Of a DNA stretch of 64,000 nt, positions 41,789-50,077 are shown one piece after another. Under the pieces are notes generated by a model that was not told the DNA's origin, searched no databases, and saw only the letters and a list, made by a program, of their open reading frames with translations. The position numbers were made by a program, and so were the translations under genes. Within the stretch, counting starts at the first letter, position 1, and each line of letters begins with the position of its first letter. This DNA comes from VAZQ01 sp045811525 (GTDB taxonomy: Bacteria; Pseudomonadota; Alphaproteobacteria; Rhizobiales; Xanthobacteraceae), in contig JBJMTV010000003.1 in the NCBI GenBank assembly GCA_045811525.1, forward strand, positions 62,001 through 126,000. The letters run 5' to 3'.

Positions 41789-43099
41789 TCAGCGCTGTGC
41801 CATTCGATCGAGGATGTCAGCCACCGGCAGCTTGGTCCATGCACGGGTCACGAAGTCCCGATGACCCGCCTTCTCTCCCAGCGAGAGGAAGGCAACCGTG
41901 CCCGGCTCGAGCGGACCATCAAGCCCGTACTGGACGCGGATGCCGCGGTCGCGCAGCATCTTGGCCAGCTGATCGTCGCGCGCCTTGTTGTGGGTGGTAT
42001 AGGCGCTCACGAAGAACCCGGTGGGATTTTTCACAATCCACGAGGTGAACTTGTCCATTTCGCCGTAGAGCGCGTCGAGCAGCACGACCCCGCTCACCCG
42101 CGGACCTAGGCCGCCGACGTGCAGGCTCGCCGCAGCGGAGACGAAGCCGCCGCTATAGCCCACGATCACGACCGGCATATTGGCAAAGGCATCCCTCGCG
42201 CGCTGGTCGCCGTAGATGCGGGTCAGATGCTCCGCCGCCTCGGCCAGGAAACGCTTCAGTCCGTCACGCTCGGCAAGCTTGCCGGCGCTGGAATCGGCGG
42301 CGTCATAAGCGAGCTGCGGCGCCACCAGAACGGCATTCACGCCCGATTCGGAGATCTGGGCGGGAAGTAGTTGGCGGTCGCGGACGTCGCGCTCCAAAGT
42401 GGCACGGTGACCATGGAAGAACACGACCATGACCGCCGGTTTGGAGGCATCGAAACCAGCCGGCACATGGACCAGCACGCGGTTGTCGCTGTAGCGGCCG
42501 CCCCTGCTGGAATACGGGAATGCCGAGTTGTCGAAGCCGATCAATCGGGTCTGCGTCTGCTTGACGGGCGGCAATGCCGCATACGCCATCTGTGGCGACA
42601 GGGCCGCTGTCTTGTAGGAGCCCGAGGCGATGGAACCGGTACGCTCCGCCGCGATCTGTGGCCGTGCTTCGGCGCGCTCGCGCGGAGATGCTGCGGCCGC
42701 CTGAGCCTCGCGCGGAGATGCTGCCGCGGCCTGAACCTCGCGGGGAGGCGCTGCCGCGGTCTGAACGGTGACCGGAGCAAAACGGTCGGAAAACGAGTCG
42801 CGCCGCCCTGCGGGCGCCACTACATCCCCCGCCGAGCGCGGCCGCGCGACGCGCGGGACCACGGTCTCGCCGCTCGCGACGATGCTGTCGCCCTTGGTTG
42901 CTATGGAGGCCTGCGAGGATGAGCCGGCCTCCGCCACCGGCTTCGGGTCGGAATTGCCGCAGGCCTGCAGCAGAGCTGCACACAGCACGAGCAACAGCGC
43001 CGGCGCCACCACTGAGTGCCGCCGCAGCCTTGTGCCGTGCGTCTGCGCTAGCTCACGCGCATCGATGAGATTCGGGACGTGAGATCCCGCTGCGATCAT
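41789..43099 (-). CDS. Alpha/beta-hydrolase-like lipoprotein with Ala/Pro-rich linker
   Basis: The 436-residue protein has an N-terminal hydrophobic segment ending in a lipobox-like LLQACGNS (Cys about 47), so it is probably a membrane-anchored lipoprotein. Residues ~50-160 are an Ala/Pro/Ser-rich linker with three tandem AAAASPRE-type repeats. The C-terminal domain has hydrolase features: VVFFHGHRATLER (oxyanion hole), VVIVGYSGGFVSA (nucleophile Ser in GYSGG), VVLLDALYG, and a His near the end (KAGHRDF), an alpha/beta-hydrolase triad. The substrate is unknown. It lies in the inserted segment next to DUF2948. Confidence 0.75.
   Translation of the reverse strand: MIAAGSHVPNLIDARELAQTHGTRLRRHSVVAPALLLVLCAALLQACGNSDPKPVAEAGSSSQASIATKGDSIVASGETVVPRVARPRSAGDVVAPAGRRDSFSDRFAPVTVQTAAAPPREVQAAAASPREAQAAAASPRERAEARPQIAAERTGSIASGSYKTAALSPQMAYAALPPVKQTQTRLIGFDNSAFPYSSRGGRYSDNRVLVHVPAGFDASKPAVMVVFFHGHRATLERDVRDRQLLPAQISESGVNAVLVAPQLAYDAADSSAGKLAERDGLKRFLAEAAEHLTRIYGDQRARDAFANMPVVIVGYSGGFVSAAASLHVGGLGPRVSGVVLLDALYGEMDKFTSWIVKNPTGFFVSAYTTHNKARDDQLAKMLRDRGIRVQYGLDGPLEPGTVAFLSLGEKAGHRDFVTRAWTKLPVADILDRMAQR
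42677..42766. repeat. Three tandem 30-base repeats within the lipoprotein gene
   Basis: Three head-to-tail 30-base units beginning CTCGCGCGGAGATGCTGC (third: CTCGCGGGGAGGCGCTGC) encode the repeated (V/A)QAAAASPRE linker of the overlapping gene. The unit is a multiple of three, so copy-number change keeps the frame. Confidence 0.85.
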
Positions 43100-43414
43100 C
43101 CCCCACAGCTCCGACCGCGACGCGCGTGCGGCAGACAGGCCGCACTCCCCCGCGTCTTTCTTCGGAGCTCCCCCGCTATGTGCCGCTACCAGAACACTTG
43201 ATTATGTCCGCATTTCAGAAGGTTTGCGGCGCGCGTTTGGCAATCCCGGCGTTCGCCGCGTCACATTTTGGCGGCTTTGTTGCAGTCAGCGTGAGCCTCT
43301 CTGAACTCTTTACTACGCGTCCGATTTACTGTCCGTTAACGCCCGCTCGCCGCCGTTTGCGCCGCAATGCCGATGCTTAATGGAGCCGCGGCGGACTTCA
43401 GGGGAATTCACAGA
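43100..43414. other. Intergenic region between divergent genes
   Basis: About 315 bases separate the lipoprotein gene (minus) from the APC permease gene (plus). It must hold both promoters. An 84-codon frame (43126-43380) has no start signal or family resemblance. I see no RNA gene, repeat or clear operator. Confidence 0.6.
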
Positions 43415-44776
43415 ATGGTCGCAGTCGAGACCGCGAAACGTGCGCGCACCCAAGACGCGCCGCAGGTCCGCGCAGGCGTATCCATGCTGACCGCGACGGC
43501 CATTGTGGTCGCCGACATGGTTGGAGTCGGGGTGTTCACCAGTCTCGGGTTCCAGGTGCTGGGCACTCCATCGGGGTTCTCACTGCTGCTGCTCTGGGTG
43601 ATTGGCGGTGCAGTGGCGCTCTGCGGCGTGTTCTCCTATGCCGAGCTTGCCGCCATGTTCCCGCGCTCCAGTGGTGAATATAATTTTCTACGGCAGGCTT
43701 GGCATCCCGCGGCGGGCGTCCTCGCCGGCTGGCTATCGGCAACCGTCGGTTTTGCAGCGCCGGTCGCGCTCGCCGCCATGGCCTTCGGCCAGTATGGCAA
43801 GGGAATCTTTCCTTATGTGCCGCCGATCGTGCTCGGGTTCTGCGTCATTTGGGCCGTGTCGCTCGTGGGGCTTGCCGGCATTCACCACAGCAGCCGCTTT
43901 CAGATGATATGGACTGTGCTGAAGGTCGGGCTGATCGCGGCCTTTCTCGTCGCCGGCTTCATCATGGCGACGCCGCAGCCCGTCTCCTTCGCGCCCACAG
44001 CGGCCGACGTATCCCACATTCTGAGCGCGCCTTTCGCGATCAGCCTGGTGTTCGTCATGTACTCGTATTCCGGCTGGAATGCCGCCACTTATATCAGCGG
44101 CGAGATGGAGGACCCGCAACGCAGCGTGCCGCGTTCCCTGCTGATCGGTACGTCCGCCGTCATCCTCGTCTATGTCTCGCTCAACGCACTCTTTCTCTAC
44201 AGCACCCCGTTCGGGCAGCTTGCCGGCCAGCTCGACGTCGCAGTGATCGCGGGCAAGGCGATGTTCGGCGACTTCGGTGCGCGCATCGTTGGCGCGCTGA
44301 TTTGCCTTGGTCTTGTGTCGTCGATCAATGCCATGATGTGGATCGGCCCACGCGTCACCTCGACAATGGGCGAGGACATCAAGCTCATGCGCGTGTTCGC
44401 GCGCCGCTCGGCCAATGGCGGACCGACAATAGCCATCCTGTTTCAGGCTGTCGTTGCCACGATCCTCCTGCTGACGCAGAGCTTCGAGGCAGTGCTCGAG
44501 TTCATCCAATTCAGCCTGCTCACCTGCTCGTTCATCGCCGTGCTCGGGGTCATCAAGCTGCGGATCACGCGGCCCGATCTCGCCCGCCCGTACCGCGCTT
44601 GGGGATATCCGTTTACGCCCCTCGTCTTCCTATCGGTGACCGCCTTCATGATGTACTATCTGATCAGTGAGCGTCCGGTGCAGTCACTGATCGGGGTGCT
44701 GATGATGGCGGCGGGGCTTGCCCTCTACTTCCTCTCTCGGAGCCGGACGGCTCCGAGTCTCGCAACACCGACGTGA
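43415..44776 (+). CDS. APC-family amino acid permease
   Basis: ATG 43415, with AGGGGAA upstream, gives 453 residues with about 12 membrane segments. APC features: MLTATAIVVADMVGVGVFTSLGFQVLG (first helix, G-rich substrate site), RSSGEYNFLRQAWHPAAG, and MYSYSGWNAATYISGEMEDPQRSVPRSLLIG. It moves amino acids or related amines across the inner membrane, by symport or exchange. It is followed ten bases later by the first of the paired exported proteins, so the three plus-strand genes may be an operon. Confidence 0.9.
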   Translation: MVAVETAKRARTQDAPQVRAGVSMLTATAIVVADMVGVGVFTSLGFQVLGTPSGFSLLLLWVIGGAVALCGVFSYAELAAMFPRSSGEYNFLRQAWHPAAGVLAGWLSATVGFAAPVALAAMAFGQYGKGIFPYVPPIVLGFCVIWAVSLVGLAGIHHSSRFQMIWTVLKVGLIAAFLVAGFIMATPQPVSFAPTAADVSHILSAPFAISLVFVMYSYSGWNAATYISGEMEDPQRSVPRSLLIGTSAVILVYVSLNALFLYSTPFGQLAGQLDVAVIAGKAMFGDFGARIVGALICLGLVSSINAMMWIGPRVTSTMGEDIKLMRVFARRSANGGPTIAILFQAVVATILLLTQSFEAVLEFIQFSLLTCSFIAVLGVIKLRITRPDLARPYRAWGYPFTPLVFLSVTAFMMYYLISERPVQSLIGVLMMAAGLALYFLSRSRTAPSLATPT

Positions 44777-44786
44777 GCCCGCACAT

Positions 44787-45914
44787 ATGCTTGATCGCAG
44801 AACAGCTCTAGGCCTTGCCGCGTCACTCTTGCTCCTCACGGCCGCGCCTGTGCGCGCGGCTGACGTATCGCCGAACGATGTAGCCCGGTTCATCGCCGGC
44901 ATGGCTCCTGCCCCCGATTCTCCGCTGGCTCCATTGACGAAGGAGAGAGCCTGGCAAGACCACGCCAAGGCCTTTGACGCGAGCTTCGAGCGCGCCGAGC
45001 AGAACATCTCGCGGGTGCGAGCCTGGTCCAGCGCCAACGTGACCAGCGCGCGCCCGACATTGTTCTACATGTTCAGCGGTCCGGACTTTTTCTATGCGAA
45101 CGCGTTCTATCCCAACGCCAAGACCTATGTGCTGGCTGGGCTCGAGCCGGTCGGAACCGTTCCCGACCCCACGAGCTTGCGCGGCTCGCTGGCAAACGAT
45201 TTCGGCCCATTGCGCAACTCGCTGCGCTGGCTGCTGCAGCACAGCTACTTCATCACCAGCCAGATGGGCTCGGACCTGCGGCGAGGACGGTTTACCGGCA
45301 CGCTGTCGGTGCTCTACGTATTTCTCGCGCGCTCCGGGCAGACCATCAAGGAGGTCACCCCGGTCCGGCTCGACGAGAACGGGGCATTGCAGAGCGAGGG
45401 TGAGGGGGGCCGCAGGGTGCCCGCGCGTGGCGTCAAGATCGTATTCTCGGGCAAGGATAACGAGCCGCGCACGCTCTATTACTTCAGCACTGACCTGTCG
45501 AATGGCGGAGTGGCGAACAGCAAGTTTCTCGGCTACCTGGCAACCCTCGCGCCCGGGGACGGTTTGGTGAAGAGTGCGTCCTACCTGTTGCACAATCCGG
45601 GATTTTCCAAGGTACGCGAGTTCCTGCTGACCAACGCGGGAATGATGATCCAGGACGACACGGGCATTCCGCTCTCGTTCTATGACCCGCAGAAGTGGGA
45701 CCTGCAGCCGTTCGGCATATACGCTGGGCCCATTCCGGTTTTCCGCGGCATGTACCAGGGCAAATACGCGACTTTGTTCAAACACGCGAAACCGATCGAT
45801 TTCGGTGTCGGCTATCGCTGGCGCCCGAACCAGTCGAACCTGCTGCTCGCGGTCAGGAAGACGGGAGTTTCGACGTCCGAGAAGCCGGCCTCCTCGGCAC
45901 AGCAGAGCCAGTAG
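44787..45914 (+). CDS. Exported protein of unrecognised family, first of a tandem pair
   Basis: Start at ATG 44787 (375 residues), with signal peptide MLDRRTALGLAASLLLLTAAPVRAA. I do not recognise the family. Conserved parts shared with the next gene are RxWSxxNxTSARPxxFYMFSGPDF, YANAFYP..TYVLAGLEPVG, RTLYYFSTxL, VKSASYLLH, and RxDFGIGYRWRP-like FGVGYRWRPNQSNLLLAV. It has a mixed alpha/beta look with an acidic Asp-rich middle (IQDDTGIP). No cofactor or catalytic motif is obvious. A secreted or periplasmic role beside the APC permease is inferred from the signal peptide. Confidence 0.82.
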   Translation: MLDRRTALGLAASLLLLTAAPVRAADVSPNDVARFIAGMAPAPDSPLAPLTKERAWQDHAKAFDASFERAEQNISRVRAWSSANVTSARPTLFYMFSGPDFFYANAFYPNAKTYVLAGLEPVGTVPDPTSLRGSLANDFGPLRNSLRWLLQHSYFITSQMGSDLRRGRFTGTLSVLYVFLARSGQTIKEVTPVRLDENGALQSEGEGGRRVPARGVKIVFSGKDNEPRTLYYFSTDLSNGGVANSKFLGYLATLAPGDGLVKSASYLLHNPGFSKVREFLLTNAGMMIQDDTGIPLSFYDPQKWDLQPFGIYAGPIPVFRGMYQGKYATLFKHAKPIDFGVGYRWRPNQSNLLLAVRKTGVSTSEKPASSAQQSQ

Positions 45915-45918
45915 AAGG

Positions 45919-47037
45919 ATGCAGCCGCGCAATCTCCTGGGGGCTGGCTTAGCGGCGGCCCTCTCGTTCTTCATCACCGTCGCGCCGGCGGCCGCCGTAA
46001 ACGCTGCCTCGGCCAATGATACTGCACGCTTTCTCGCAGGTCTGCCGCCCGCCGAAGACTCGGCCCTGGCGCCTTTAGCCAAGGACCGCAATTGGCAGCA
46101 GCATGCGAATGTCTTCAATCATGCCTTCGACCGTGTCGAGAAGGGGCAGCTCGCGCGCATTCGCGCGTGGTCGGCAACCAATCTCACTTCGGCACGGCCG
46201 AGCGTGTTCTACATGTTCAGCGGCCCGGACTTCCTTTACGCCAATGCGTTCTATCCCAAGGCCACGACTTACGTGCTGGCTGGGCTGGAGCCGGTGGGTG
46301 CCGTTCCCGACCTCACCGCCCTGCGTGGGGGTCTCGGAGGAGAGCTGGGCCGGCTGCGCGGGTCGCTCGCGACGATCCTCTCGACAAGCTTCTTCATCAC
46401 CAAGCAGATGCGATCCGACCTGCGGTCCGGGCGCGTGAACGGGACGCTTCCCATTCTCTATGTCTTCCTGGTGCGCTCCGGCTACTCAATCCGCGACGTG
46501 ACGCCGGTCAGGGTTGACAGCGAGGGCAAGCTGCAGACCGAGCCGGAAACTGGCCGCGCCAGTGCGGCGGCCCCCGGTGTAAAGATCGAGTTTGCCGGCA
46601 GCGACGGCGCCCCGCGCACGCTTTATTACTTCAGCACCAATCTCGCCAATGAGGGCGTCAAGAGCAGCGGCTTCCTGAAATTTCTCGAGAGCCTCGCCCC
46701 TGGCGACAGCTTCGTGAAAAGCGCCTCCTACCTCCTGCACTCCGGCAACTTTTCCACCGTGCGGAACTTCCTGCTGGAGCACAGTGCGGCGATGGTGCAG
46801 GACGATTCCGGGATTCCGCTGCGCTACTATGATGCGAAAAAATGGGAATTCCACCCATTCGGCCGCTACGTCGCACCGCTCGGCATCTTTCCCGGTACCT
46901 ATCAGCGCGACTATGCGGAGCTCTTCCGGAAGAGCCAGCGGATGGATTTCGGGATCGGCTACCGCTGGAGGCCGAACGAGTCCAATCTTTTGCTCGCCAT
47001 CAAGCGCGGTGAGGCTGCAGCGCGCAATTCAGAATGA
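45919..47037 (+). CDS. Exported protein of unrecognised family, second of a tandem pair
   Basis: Starting at ATG 45919, four bases after the first gene's stop, 372 residues. Signal peptide MQPRNLLGAGLAAALSFFITVAPAAAV. It is collinear with the preceding protein along its whole length, over half identical by eye: FYMFSGPDFLYANAFYP, TYVLAGLEPVG, RTLYYFSTNL, VKSASYLLH, and FGIGYRWRPNESNLLLAI are shared. The pair arose by old tandem duplication. The tight spacing suggests coupled translation. Its end overlaps the convergent DUF3574 gene by nine bases. The function is unknown. Confidence 0.82.
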   Translation: MQPRNLLGAGLAAALSFFITVAPAAAVNAASANDTARFLAGLPPAEDSALAPLAKDRNWQQHANVFNHAFDRVEKGQLARIRAWSATNLTSARPSVFYMFSGPDFLYANAFYPKATTYVLAGLEPVGAVPDLTALRGGLGGELGRLRGSLATILSTSFFITKQMRSDLRSGRVNGTLPILYVFLVRSGYSIRDVTPVRVDSEGKLQTEPETGRASAAAPGVKIEFAGSDGAPRTLYYFSTNLANEGVKSSGFLKFLESLAPGDSFVKSASYLLHSGNFSTVRNFLLEHSAAMVQDDSGIPLRYYDAKKWEFHPFGRYVAPLGIFPGTYQRDYAELFRKSQRMDFGIGYRWRPNESNLLLAIKRGEAAARNSE

Positions 47038-47502
47038 GACGCAGGCCGGCCGCACGATGATGCCGACCGATTGCTGGCGGTAGCGGCGCTTGTAGGTTTC
47101 GACGATCTCGTTGAGCCGGGCGACGTCGTCGGCATTGCCGGGCAGCACGATGAGCACGGTCTTGCTGAGCTCACGCACGATCTTCTTGGTGCTGGAATCG
47201 CGCCACTGTCCGGCCGCGTCGTAGACGGTCAGCCCGTCCGGAAAACGCGGCGTGATCTCGTTGTCCAGGAATTGCATCCATTGCGACTCGCTTACCGCTA
47301 TGTGCCCGACAATTCTGCGCCCGAAGGTGAGCTCGGCCACCTGCTGTGCCTTCTGCCCACCCCGGCATTCGAAGGATTGGGCATAAGCGGCGGCGCTGGA
47401 CAGGAGGAGCAAGGCCGCAGCAGCAATCAGGGTCCCAGGCACTTTGCCATGGCCGCCTTGCGCGGGCTCGCTGCACGCATCGAGGTCTCGTTCCCGGCGC
47501 AA
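47029..47502 (-). CDS. DUF3574 domain-containing exported protein
   Basis: The 157-residue frame has a hydrophobic signal (LIAAAALLLLSSAAAYAQS) and DUF3574 marks: AELTFGRRIVGHIAVSESQWMQFLDNEITPRFPDGLTVYDAAGQWR and TKKIVRELSKTVLIVLPG. An alternative GTG start at 47442 would remove a poorly conserved 20-residue lead. It lies just downstream of murA on the same strand and overlaps the convergent paralogue gene by nine bases. The function of DUF3574 is unknown. Confidence 0.8.
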   Translation of the reverse strand: MRRERDLDACSEPAQGGHGKVPGTLIAAAALLLLSSAAAYAQSFECRGGQKAQQVAELTFGRRIVGHIAVSESQWMQFLDNEITPRFPDGLTVYDAAGQWRDSSTKKIVRELSKTVLIVLPGNADDVARLNEIVETYKRRYRQQSVGIIVRPACVSF

Positions 47503-47509
47503 GCAATCG

Positions 47510-48799
47510 CTATCCGCTGATCCGTTCGATGGCGGCGCCGCAGGCGGAGAGCTTGTCCTCGAGCCGCTCGAAACCGCGATCGAGATGATACACCCGGTTC
47601 ACCATGGTGTCTCCCTCGGCTGCCAAGGCGGCGATCACCAGCGACACTGAGGCGCGCAGGTCCGTTGCCATGACCGGCGCGCCCTTGAGCTTCTCCACTC
47701 CGGTGATTGTGGCGCACTCGCCATCGAGCTGGATTTGCGCACCCAGGCGGGCCAGCTCCTGCACATGCATGAAACGGTTCTCGAAGATCGTCTCGGTGAT
47801 CCTGGACGTCCCTTCCGCGCGTGTCATCAGCGCCATCAACTGCGCCTGCAGGTCGGTGGGAAATCCAGGGAATGGCGCGGTCGAGACCTCAACGGGAGCA
47901 ACACCATGCCCGTTGCGCGCGACCCGCAGCCCACGATTGGTTTCGTTGTACTCGAGCCCGGCCTTGGCTAGCACATCGAGGGACGCCTGCAACAGGTCGG
48001 CGCGTGCGTTTTCCAGCATGACATCCCCTCCGGTCATGGCCACCGCCATGGCGTAGGTGCCGGTCTCGATGCGATCGGGCAGCACGCGATGGCGCGCCCC
48101 GGTAAGCCTCGGAACCCCTTCAACCAGGATGCTGGAAGTACCCGCGCCGGTGATCCTCGCCCCCATCTTGTTGAGGCAATCGGCGACATCCTTGACCTCG
48201 GGCTCACGCGCGGCGTTCTCGATGGTTGTCGTGCCGTTGGCGAGTGAGGCGGCCATGAGCGCGGTATGGGTACCGCCGACCGTCACCTTGGGAAATCTGA
48301 TCTCACCGCCCCTGAGGCCATGCTTCGCGCGCGCCATGACATAGCCGCCATCCATCTCGATCTCGGCACCGAGCTTGCCGAGCGCCATGATCAGGAGATC
48401 GACGGGCCGCGTCCCGATGGCGCAACCGCCGGGCATGGATACCCGCGCCTCGCCCATGCGTGCCAGCAGCGGTGCAATTACCCAGAAGCTCGCGCGCATG
48501 CGGGACACCAGCTCGTACGGTGCCGTGGTGTCGATGATGCGTGCAGCCGAGATGTGCAGCGTCTGGCCATCGTACTGGGTTTCTCCCGGGCGCTTGCCTC
48601 CGAGCATGATGTCGACGCCGTGGTTCCCGAGTATGCGCTGCAGGAGACCGACATCGGCGAGCCGTGGGACATTGTCGAGGATGAGCGTCTCATCCGTGAG
48701 CAGGCCGGCGATCATGAGTGGAAGGGTGGCGTTCTTGGCGCCGGAGATCGGGATTGAGCCGTGCAGGCGCTGACCCCCACTGATGCGGATGCGATCCAT
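47510..48799 (-). CDS. murA: UDP-N-acetylglucosamine 1-carboxyvinyltransferase
   Basis: The 429-residue protein has MurA blocks: ISGGQRLHGSIPISGAKNATLPLM, LISRMRASFWV-like LVSRMRASFWVIAPLL, and GGCAIGTRPVDLL, whose Cys is the fosfomycin target. It adds enolpyruvate to UDP-GlcNAc, the first committed step of peptidoglycan synthesis. In related genomes DUF2948 and hisD lie directly downstream; here about 5.7 kb of other genes intervene. Confidence 0.97.
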   Translation of the reverse strand: MDRIRISGGQRLHGSIPISGAKNATLPLMIAGLLTDETLILDNVPRLADVGLLQRILGNHGVDIMLGGKRPGETQYDGQTLHISAARIIDTTAPYELVSRMRASFWVIAPLLARMGEARVSMPGGCAIGTRPVDLLIMALGKLGAEIEMDGGYVMARAKHGLRGGEIRFPKVTVGGTHTALMAASLANGTTTIENAAREPEVKDVADCLNKMGARITGAGTSSILVEGVPRLTGARHRVLPDRIETGTYAMAVAMTGGDVMLENARADLLQASLDVLAKAGLEYNETNRGLRVARNGHGVAPVEVSTAPFPGFPTDLQAQLMALMTRAEGTSRITETIFENRFMHVQELARLGAQIQLDGECATITGVEKLKGAPVMATDLRASVSLVIAALAAEGDTMVNRVYHLDRGFERLEDKLSACGAAIERISG

Positions 48800-48897
48800 G
48801 CCTATGCCCCTGGTTTTCGCGCGCGCAGCTCCGCTCTCGGCAGGAGCTCGGCGGCCGCTATGTGAAAGGCCAGCCGCAGACGCCCGACGGCTGCGAT

Positions 48898-49095
48898 CTA
48901 GCGTGCCGACTTATCCCGGGCAATTCCGGCGGAATCGTGAGACGCTGCAGCGTTCTGGGCGGTGGCGCCTGGGTCCTCCAGCCGCGCCGCGCGCGCTTTT
49001 GCCTGTGCTTTGCGGCGCTTGAGATTTTCCCGCAGCGCGGCGCCGAGCCGCTCGCGACCGCTTGTCTGCTGAGGGGAGGTGGGTCGCTGCTTCAC
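48898..49095 (-). CDS. Small basic protein upstream of murA
   Basis: A GTG at 49095 gives 65 residues: VKQRPTSPQQTSGRERLGAALRENLKRRKAQAKARAARLEDP and a polar tail. The RERLxxALRENLKRRKAQAR pattern is recalled from small hypothetical proteins in this position in rhizobia. The longer frame to 49203 has no support. Its highly basic helix might bind nucleic acid; the function is unknown. Confidence 0.6.
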   Translation of the reverse strand: MKQRPTSPQQTSGRERLGAALRENLKRRKAQAKARAARLEDPGATAQNAAASHDSAGIARDKSAR

Positions 49096-49226
49096 CGCTG
49101 CCCTTCGAAATTGGTCGGCAATGAACCATAGGTGCGGGCGTGCTTGCGCCTTTTCCGAGCGTGTGGCAAGCATCGCCACGTGATGCGAGGCAAGCAGTTT
49201 CATGCCCGACGCTCACGCGCATCAGC

Positions 49227-49301
49227 GCTGCCGTAGCTCAGTGGTAGAGCACCCCCTTGGTAAGGGGGAGGTCCTAAGTTCAATCCTTAGCGGCAGCACC
49301 A
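49227..49301 (+). tRNA. tRNA-Thr (GGT)
   Basis: A full cloverleaf: acceptor GCTGCCG/CGGCAGC, D-arm GCTC..GAGC, anticodon stem CCCCC/GGGGG with loop TTGGTAA (anticodon GGT), T-arm CTAAG/CTTAG, and encoded CCA. No integrase or duplicated 3' end is seen beside it. Confidence 0.97.
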
Positions 49302-49361
49302 CGAAATGCCCGCGCATACTTCAGTTCTGCGGCTAGGCCGCGCAGCCCAAGCTGTCACCAG

Positions 49362-49814
49362 TCACCGCGTCCGCTTGACCTCCGTGCAGCTGACAACAGT
49401 TGACTCGCTCTTGCCGCCCGTATGCATGTAGCAGAACGAGAGCGTGTCGCCATCGAGTTCTCCGTCCCAGAAACCATCGGTGTCGGCGAAAACAAAGCTC
49501 GTGTTGTCCTTACCGGTGAGTGCGCCGATGAACGGCTCGTCGGTCTTCTCGCCATCACCTGAAATTGTTGTCACGCCCCAAAAGCGGCGGCCCTCCTGCC
49601 CCGTAATGTCTATCACCAGATCCTTTTCGAGAAGGGCGGGCTTCTCGAATGTTCCGCGGCTCTTCGGCCAATGCGCACCACGGCCCGCAATGATGGTGTT
49701 AGTCTTCCCGATCCATTTTCCTTTGACATCGGGTGCCTGTTCTGCGCCGAGCGCGGATATGGGATAGCCAACCAGTACTGCAATCCAGACCTTCCAAATG
49801 ATCGACCGATTCAT
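49362..49814 (-). CDS. Hypothetical exported protein
   Basis: A 150-residue protein with signal peptide MNRSIIWKVWIAVLVGYPISALGAEQ. The mature part is rich in beta-prone stretches: KGKWIGKTNTI, DLVIDITGQEGRRFWGV, SFVFADTDGFWDGELDGDTLSFCYMH, and two Cys near the C-terminus that might form a disulfide. I do not recognise the family. It is a single gene between tRNA-Thr and a 263-base region in which I see nothing clear. Confidence 0.68.
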   Translation of the reverse strand: MNRSIIWKVWIAVLVGYPISALGAEQAPDVKGKWIGKTNTIIAGRGAHWPKSRGTFEKPALLEKDLVIDITGQEGRRFWGVTTISGDGEKTDEPFIGALTGKDNTSFVFADTDGFWDGELDGDTLSFCYMHTGGKSESTVVSCTEVKRTR

Positions 49815-50077
49815 AGAGCCTCACTCTGTAGTTAAGCTCGAACTCTACCACCGGAGTGGGAGTCGTAGTAGTCGCTGGGGAAGCGCTTTGTCCTAAAATG
49901 CGGCCCAGCGCGCCCGTGGAACAGGTTCCTAACTGCCGCCGCAGTGAGGCGGTGCTTGCAAAAGAAGCAGACCCCGAAGTGAGAGCGCCTCAAGCCGCAG
50001 ATCATATCGCTGCGGCTAGGATGCGAGTCGTGATCGCCAGTGGCACTGGCACGGCGCCGGGGATCGGCCGTACGCCA

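Noticed and set aside
42677..42766. Three 30-base repeats considered as a CRISPR array.
   Set aside because: The repeats are directly adjacent with no spacers and encode an Ala/Pro-rich linker in frame.
43126..43380. An 84-codon frame in the intergenic region before the APC permease.
   Set aside because: Composition looks like non-coding DNA and no start signal is present.
49227..49301. tRNA-Thr considered as an integration site.
   Set aside because: No duplicated 3' end, integrase or composition change was seen next to it.
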